Positions 59,562 to 64,000 of a DNA stretch of 64,000 nt are shown here, one piece after another. The notes beneath the pieces are model-generated. The model did no database searches. It was not told the DNA's origin and saw nothing but the letters and a program-made list of their open reading frames with translations. The translations under genes were made by a program, and so were the position numbers. The stretch's first letter is position 1. Every line of letters begins with the position of its first letter. The stretch is from Raphanus sativus. Lineage: Eukaryota > Streptophyta > Magnoliopsida > Brassicales > Brassicaceae. Location: contig NC_079518.1 of the NCBI RefSeq assembly GCF_000801105.2, positions 13,524,106 through 13,588,105 on the forward strand, read 5' to 3'.

Positions 59562-59907
59562 GTCATCAACTATGTCTCCTTAGGAGGACCTCATGCTGGG
59601 ATCGCTGCAGTCCCCAAGTGTAAATTATAATTCCAGTTTTACTATTCTTGGATTATCTTAATGGCGTTAATTAATTAAAAACAGTGGCTTAGTTATGTAT
59701 GTGTTTTCTTGTGTGAAGTCCGGTCCAAAATGTATATAGTAGAAGCTATCTTGAAGTTAGAGATCTATAACGACTTCATTCCAAGTATATAACAATCTTG
59801 TCTTTTTATTCAGATTAAATTTCTTTAATCATCATTTGATGGATTAATCACTATGCATGATCATATTGCTCCTAGTGGTTATGTCAAGATCCCTGGTGTA
59901 AGTAATT
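59562..59907 (+). pseudogene. Thioesterase pseudogene, right part (exons 3-5 copy)
   Basis: It resumes at GTCATCAACTATGTCTCCTT. It matches the intact gene from about 37109 to 37453: the rest of exon 3, the intron, exon 4 (with AAATGTATATAG in place of AAATGTGATATAG, a base lost), the intron and exon 5 ([13 protein letters not shown]). It stops 9 bases into the following intron. Exons 6-8 are replaced by retrotransposon fragments. It cannot encode an enzyme. Confidence 0.9.
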
Positions 59908-60049
59908 CAGAGGATCAAGCCTTTCGTAGTTTTTTAGGCTGTTCATGACGTTTTTTGTTTTGCCTTTCGTTACGCTGTTCATGACGCTGTGGTAGTTGTT
60001 GGTCCCCCAGCTCGATGTTCGATTCTTGAGGTCGAATATTGGGATTTTT

Positions 60050-60340
60050 CTACCTATAATATTTCTTTAGATTGTAGGCATTCCAAGGTCTTATTTCTGG
60101 GAGTCCGATTTTGCATTTTTCCAGTTCGTAGACCCCAGAGCGTACTACTCTCGTTATCATGTATGGTCCTTCCCATTTCGTTCCTAATTTTCCGGCGCCA
60201 GGCTCTTTTGTGCCATCGAACACCTTATGCAGGACCAGATCGTTGATAGAAAAGGCTCGATATCTTATCTTCGAGTCGTAATAACATGAAGTAGCTTGCT
60301 GGTAACGAGAAATCTGAACACGCCGCAATATGAGATGCAA
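60050..60340 (-). pseudogene. Ty3/gypsy integrase C-terminal fragment
   Basis: The minus strand reads NDLVLHKVFDGTKEPGAGKL, then GTKWEGPYMITRVVRSGVYE, then RPWNAYNLKKYYR. This is the C-terminal end of a gypsy pol of the Tat/Retand type, different from the Athila next door. The N-terminal side is truncated at a junction with a LINE fragment. Flanking DNA at 59908-60049 is probably its non-coding part. Confidence 0.7.
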
Positions 60341-61180
60341 TAATTATTGCCCAAGATGTGGGGAACCAGAAGAAACTGTTACTCATGCCATTTTTGAATG
60401 TCCTCCAGCTCTACAAGTATGGGCTCTATCAGCTACACCATCTTGTTCCAACACTTTTCCACTATCAAGCATATATGTCAATATGGACTATATCTTCTTG
60501 AGGAAGAATAACATTGTTGAACCAGTACTGGATAGGGATCCTTATCCCTGGATAAGGATCCTTATCCCTGGATAATCTGGTATTTGGAAGGCTCGAAATA
60601 ATAAACTCTTTAGGGGAATTAACATGGATCCTTTGGAGTTAGTTAGATATGCAGAAAGTTAATGCCAAGCCTAGTTTAATGCAAATGAGGTGGTAATTCC
60701 TGATTTATAATAGCATAGTAACGAAGAAGCCTAGATCATAAATCTGGATAATATCTATATGATAGATGCCTCATGGACGGCCACAACACAGTACAGTGGA
60801 TGCGGTGGGATTAGAAGGATAACTTTGGGAAGATTAAGCTTATGGGGATGCGAAATGTAAGAAGACGAGAGATTGCTCTACATTCTGAGATAGAAGCTCT
60901 GCGATGGGCTATAGAGAATATGCTACAACATTCACCATGTCAGTGTTTCGGAATGGATCACAAGGATCTGATCGCGATGATAGCGGAGCCTCAAACCTGG
61001 CCAAACTTTGCAACATAACTGGAGGATATAAAAACGCTACAGATTTGCTTTCCAGATTTCAAGATATCTCATGTCCCAAGAGCACAGAATGTCATTTTCG
61101 ATTCTTTAGCTAAGTCTGCGAAATTTTTCCATTGAAATTTTGGTTACCTTGGTTATTCTATTTCGGTCTAATTACTCAGA
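60330..61180 (+). pseudogene. LINE remnant: zf-RVT and RNase H region
   Basis: The plus strand has CPRCGEPEETVTHAIFECPP (zinc-binding region of plant LINEs). Broken pieces of the RVT_3 RNase H domain follow in shifting frames (DASWTATTQYSGCGGIRR, then SEIEALRWA-, EPQTWPNFA- and FPDFKISHVPRAQN-like words at 60880-61100). A 20-bp tandem duplication (GGATCCTTATCCCTGGATAA) near 60535-60575 breaks the frame right after RDPYPW. Several other frameshifts are present. It is an inactive 3' fragment. Confidence 0.7.
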
Positions 61181-61222
61181 CTACCTCAAATTTAAATAAT
61201 AGAATAGCTGTCTGACGTCAAA

Positions 61223-61375
61223 AAATCACTGTAGTGTAAATTTCTTGAAAACTATATATTACATATTATGCTTTTTATCTTTCTTTTCTTCTTAGTTGTT
61301 AATATCTTTAATTCCGTATGTGATATATCAACATACAAATGGTCTGTGGTCATGTGAAAAACCGAATTTGGCAAT
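61223..61375 (+). repeat. Duplicated 3' flank of the thioesterase gene
   Basis: This stretch (GTGTAAATTTCTTGAAAACT, ACATATTATGCTTTTTATC, ACATACAAATGGTC) is a diverged copy of 39060-39205, which lies about 1 kb past the intact thioesterase gene. It shows that the broken copy once continued to the same downstream flank. Confidence 0.75.
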
Positions 61376-62071
61376 ACTTAAGCAAAGAAACCTTGAATCA
61401 CCTGAATTATACTAGAGGAAGCTCAATCCAAGATGAGATAAGACCCTTTTGCCAGAACGCCTTTAAAAATGCTAGCTCTTCTGAATATTCTACATACTCG
61501 ATTCAAAGCATCCATTGGCATAGACGGCTGATTAGAGAGTGAATACTGATTATCCTATGTAGGAGATCAGAGTGAACAATGAAAAAGAACTTTTTCCAGT
61601 ATTCCGCGGGATGAAATTAAGGACGAAGCGGAAAGCAAAAATCAAAATTTATAAATCTAAACTATCCAGAAAACAGAGACAAGTAGAAACAAACTGAGGC
61701 ATCGCTCTGTTGTGGATCAAAGAACACAACAAACTCATCATGGCGAAACGAAAAATTGCCTAAGCGAAAAATTTATTCGGCTAATCTGGAGATATATTAC
61801 AAACAAAAACTTTAGATCCAAAGATCTACACTAGAGTTTCTCTGCTCATCTCTGTGAAAGATCTAGAGAGAGAAAAAAAGAGAGAAAGAAAACTCGAAGT
61901 CCATTATAATTCAGAGCTTAAAAGTCTTAATGTAAAACATATTTAATCATCTAATTTATATATAAAATATATTGGTTCCTTCTAATTCAGAGATTAAAAT
62001 GTTTTTTTAATAAAACACAATAAGAACTCGGGCCACAGTGCCACAAGGCAATCACTTTCTTTTCTAGGGTT
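61376..62071. other. Unassigned DNA, possibly a LINE 5' part on the minus strand
   Basis: The minus strand from about 61880 to 61480 reads like an untranslated leader (AGATCTTTCACAGAGATGAG, then AATCAGCCGTCTATGCCAATGG). No conserved domain is visible. The assignment is a guess from its position beside other LINE fragments. Confidence 0.2.
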
Positions 62072-62668
62072 TCTATATAAACTTGTTTCTTAATGTGCGA
62101 ACATTTCTATTATCCACTCTTCTTTATTTTGAGAAAAGCGACGATTTGTTCGAGAAAAAGCAGGCAAGATTCGCCCAAGGTATGACTTGCTACCTGCTCG
62201 ACTCTCTCCAATTTTGATTTATTGTCTAAATCCACCTACCAATGACTAAAGTATCTGTGTAAGTTTAAGGTTGTTTGAAATGAGATACTAGATATATGAT
62301 TTTGTAGACTGAAAAGATGAATGGTTTGGAGAATTATTGATTTGAAGCCTTCTTTGTTGGTAGCATAAGTCTCTGCTTGTTTGATTTCTTGTTTCCCTGA
62401 TTTTGGGTTTTGTATGTAGATGCCATGGATGATCTGGATAATTTAAGACAAATAGCCACACAGAGATTGATAGAAGTGAATGAGCGTGTGGAAATTGTAT
62501 ACAACTTTGTGGAGGGCGCTCACACTTGTGCAACTTGTTCATGTGATTGATCTCATGGATAACTGCTTTGTGACTGCACACTTTATCCTCAATCAGACGC
62601 AGCCAGCGCAGCCACTTGAGGCAGTTGATGATAATATGGAGGCGGAGTCCAGTACCACGGACTCTTAG
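62072..62668 (+). pseudogene. Unrecognised transcription-unit-like stretch with a shifted frame
   Basis: A TATA-like TCTATATAAAC near 62070, a leader ending CCCAAG at 62179, GTATGACTTG, and an acceptor TTTTGTATGTAG near 62419 look like a promoter with a 5' UTR intron. An ATG at about 62425 opens MDDLDNLRQIATQRLIEVNE and more, but stops after 42 codons. Another frame continues the same character to 62668 (LVQLVHVIDLMDNCFVTAHF, ending MEAESSTTDS). One lost or gained base would explain the split. I do not recognise the protein. It may be a decayed gene or a captured gene piece. Confidence 0.3.
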
Positions 62669-62690
62669 TTACTTCTCTTCTTATTATAAC

Positions 62691-62725
62691 TAGAATTTTG
62701 ACCTCGTGGTTCGCCGGGGGAAACA
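62691..62725 (-). mobile_element. Helitron-like 3' end
   Basis: On the minus strand a GC-rich imperfect stem (CCCCCGGCGAACCACGAGG) is followed by TCAAAATTCTAG and T. A hairpin followed by CTAG next to T is the expected 3' terminus of a Helitron. Its body would extend toward higher coordinates. No replication helicase is seen. Confidence 0.4.
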
Positions 62726-63447
62726 TACTAATTTTGAATGTAATTTTAAAATACTAATTATATATAAAAATATTTAGAATGTAAATGATGATATATAAAA
62801 ATGAAAATCTTAAATTTATAATATCATTGAAATTGAGGCTAAGATAAGTATATTCATAGAATATATATAATATGTGATGTTTTGAAGGAACCGTTTAATT
62901 TTCGATATAAAATTCATATTTTTAGTGGTTTTGTAACTTCTTGATGAACTGATATCATAGAGAATAAATTACACAATTTAATATGGTGTATTCAAAATAA
63001 TATTTTTTCTATTTCGTTGTGCCACTCTTTATCGTTCCAATAAACGTATATACTCCATCTCTAAAATAACGATCGATTTTACCATCGGTTATAAAAATAG
63101 TTTCATGATGACCTTTTATAAAAGTAATCAACATGCAAAGTTTAAATAACATGCCGACATAAGGATGAACATGCTAATTTTATGAGCAATTAAAATTGTT
63201 ATCAAGTATGAACATGTATGATGACTGAATCGTGTATAAGCACATTTTTTCTGAAAATTATTGTAGTATTGATCAATTTTTAGGTTATACGAAATCTCTT
63301 TAAAGAAGGAAACATCGAAAGTGTCTTCTTATTAAAAGTAAGGCATATATACAATAAACGCAAATAAAATCTTCAATTTTAGGTGTTTTACCAAATATAT
63401 TTTAGAATAATTTAGAGTGATGAATATCTTTCTGTTTTATTCTTTAA

Positions 63448-64000
63448 TCTAATATATTAAAACTGAAGTACAAATAGTACTTAACCCTTAGAGTTGCACA
63501 AAATTACAATGGCATGCCACTCCTTTTAATTAAAAATTATCCAATTAAATATAACACATACCCAAATAATATTTATTATCTTGCCATACAAATCCAAAAC
63601 GTGATTCTCTAACATATATTTCGCTTTAATTAACCACATTGCCATATAAATCAAAAACGTATTTATTAACTTGCCATATATTTCACTATTATTAAAACTA
63701 TATTGCCATGTTAATCTAAAATAGGATTAATAATTTATTCTCATCAAAATAAACTATTTTGCCATTATTATTATCCAAATATATTGATCACGTAGATCCT
63801 ATGTGTGATTATTCACAATAATTAAATTGAAAAAATATTATAATTTTGTATATGAGTAACATAAATTTGACATAAACGAAAAGTTTCGAATAAAATTTTG
63901 TATTACTAGCTGTTTTATACGAAATAATAAGCATTTCATACACATATTAATATATAAAATCAATATGACTCCTTTTAATATTTAATAAATATTGAACATA
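63448..64000 (+). mobile_element. Helitron-like 5' end, runs out of the window
   Basis: TCTAATATATTAAAACTGAA following an A resembles the 5' termini (TC start) of Brassicaceae Helitrons. Repeated words (TTGCCATAT, ATTAACTTGCCATA) follow. The rest is outside the window, so type and length cannot be told. Confidence 0.4.

Overview
The window is nuclear DNA of a flowering plant, and the gene content, short GT-AG introns and repeat families point to Brassicaceae, most likely Brassica or a close relative. The order glycerol-3-phosphate permease, RAB1-type GTPase, RGG-repeat RNA-binding protein, group IX ERF, second group IX ERF, DeSI-type peptidase, palmitoyl-thioesterase-like hydrolase matches, as I remember it, Arabidopsis At4g17550 to At4g17470. 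It partly matches the paralogous block around At5g47200 to At5g47350. The permease and the first ERF favour the chromosome 4 type. The species and the block assignment are inferences from memory, not alignments.

Layout. 0-9 kb is gene-dense: the 3' end of a G3Pp permease, an unrecognised gene whose exon is split by a repeat, a complete RABD2-type RAB and a convergent RGG gene. 9-16 kb is AT-rich and holds decayed PIF/Harbinger and hAT transposase remnants and a SINE. An ERF1A-like gene lies at 16.1-16.9 kb (minus). 17-31 kb has no recognised gene but many non-autonomous elements: a Harbinger MITE with a SINE inside it, two GCAGATCAAG-rich inverted-repeat elements, a hAT-like element, a Stowaway MITE, a telomere-motif fold-back, a polyadenylated non-coding retroposon and a Helitron-like end nested in another element. 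An ERF5/ERF6-like gene (31.5 kb), a DeSI gene (33.7 kb) and an intact thioesterase gene (36.6 kb) follow.

38.5-61.4 kb is a nested transposon complex. A CACTA element (39.4-43.9 kb) carries a splice-consistent TNPA-like gene and a broken TNP2. A small secreted cysteine-rich peptide gene sits at 45.2 kb. A second, broken thioesterase copy is split by a hAT-like element (8-bp target duplication), and that element is split by a 12.7-kb Athila-type LTR retrotransposon (5-bp target duplication, nearly identical LTRs, all major domains present). Gypsy and LINE fragments and a duplicated piece of the thioesterase 3' flank follow, so the whole segment was duplicated before the insertions. The last 2 kb hold an unrecognised transcription-unit-like stretch and Helitron-like termini.

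The host genes belong to separate pathways: phosphate/glycerol-3-phosphate transport, ER-Golgi traffic, RNA binding, stress and ethylene transcription, and protein de-modification or lipid hydrolysis. They are held together by ancestral synteny rather than joint function.
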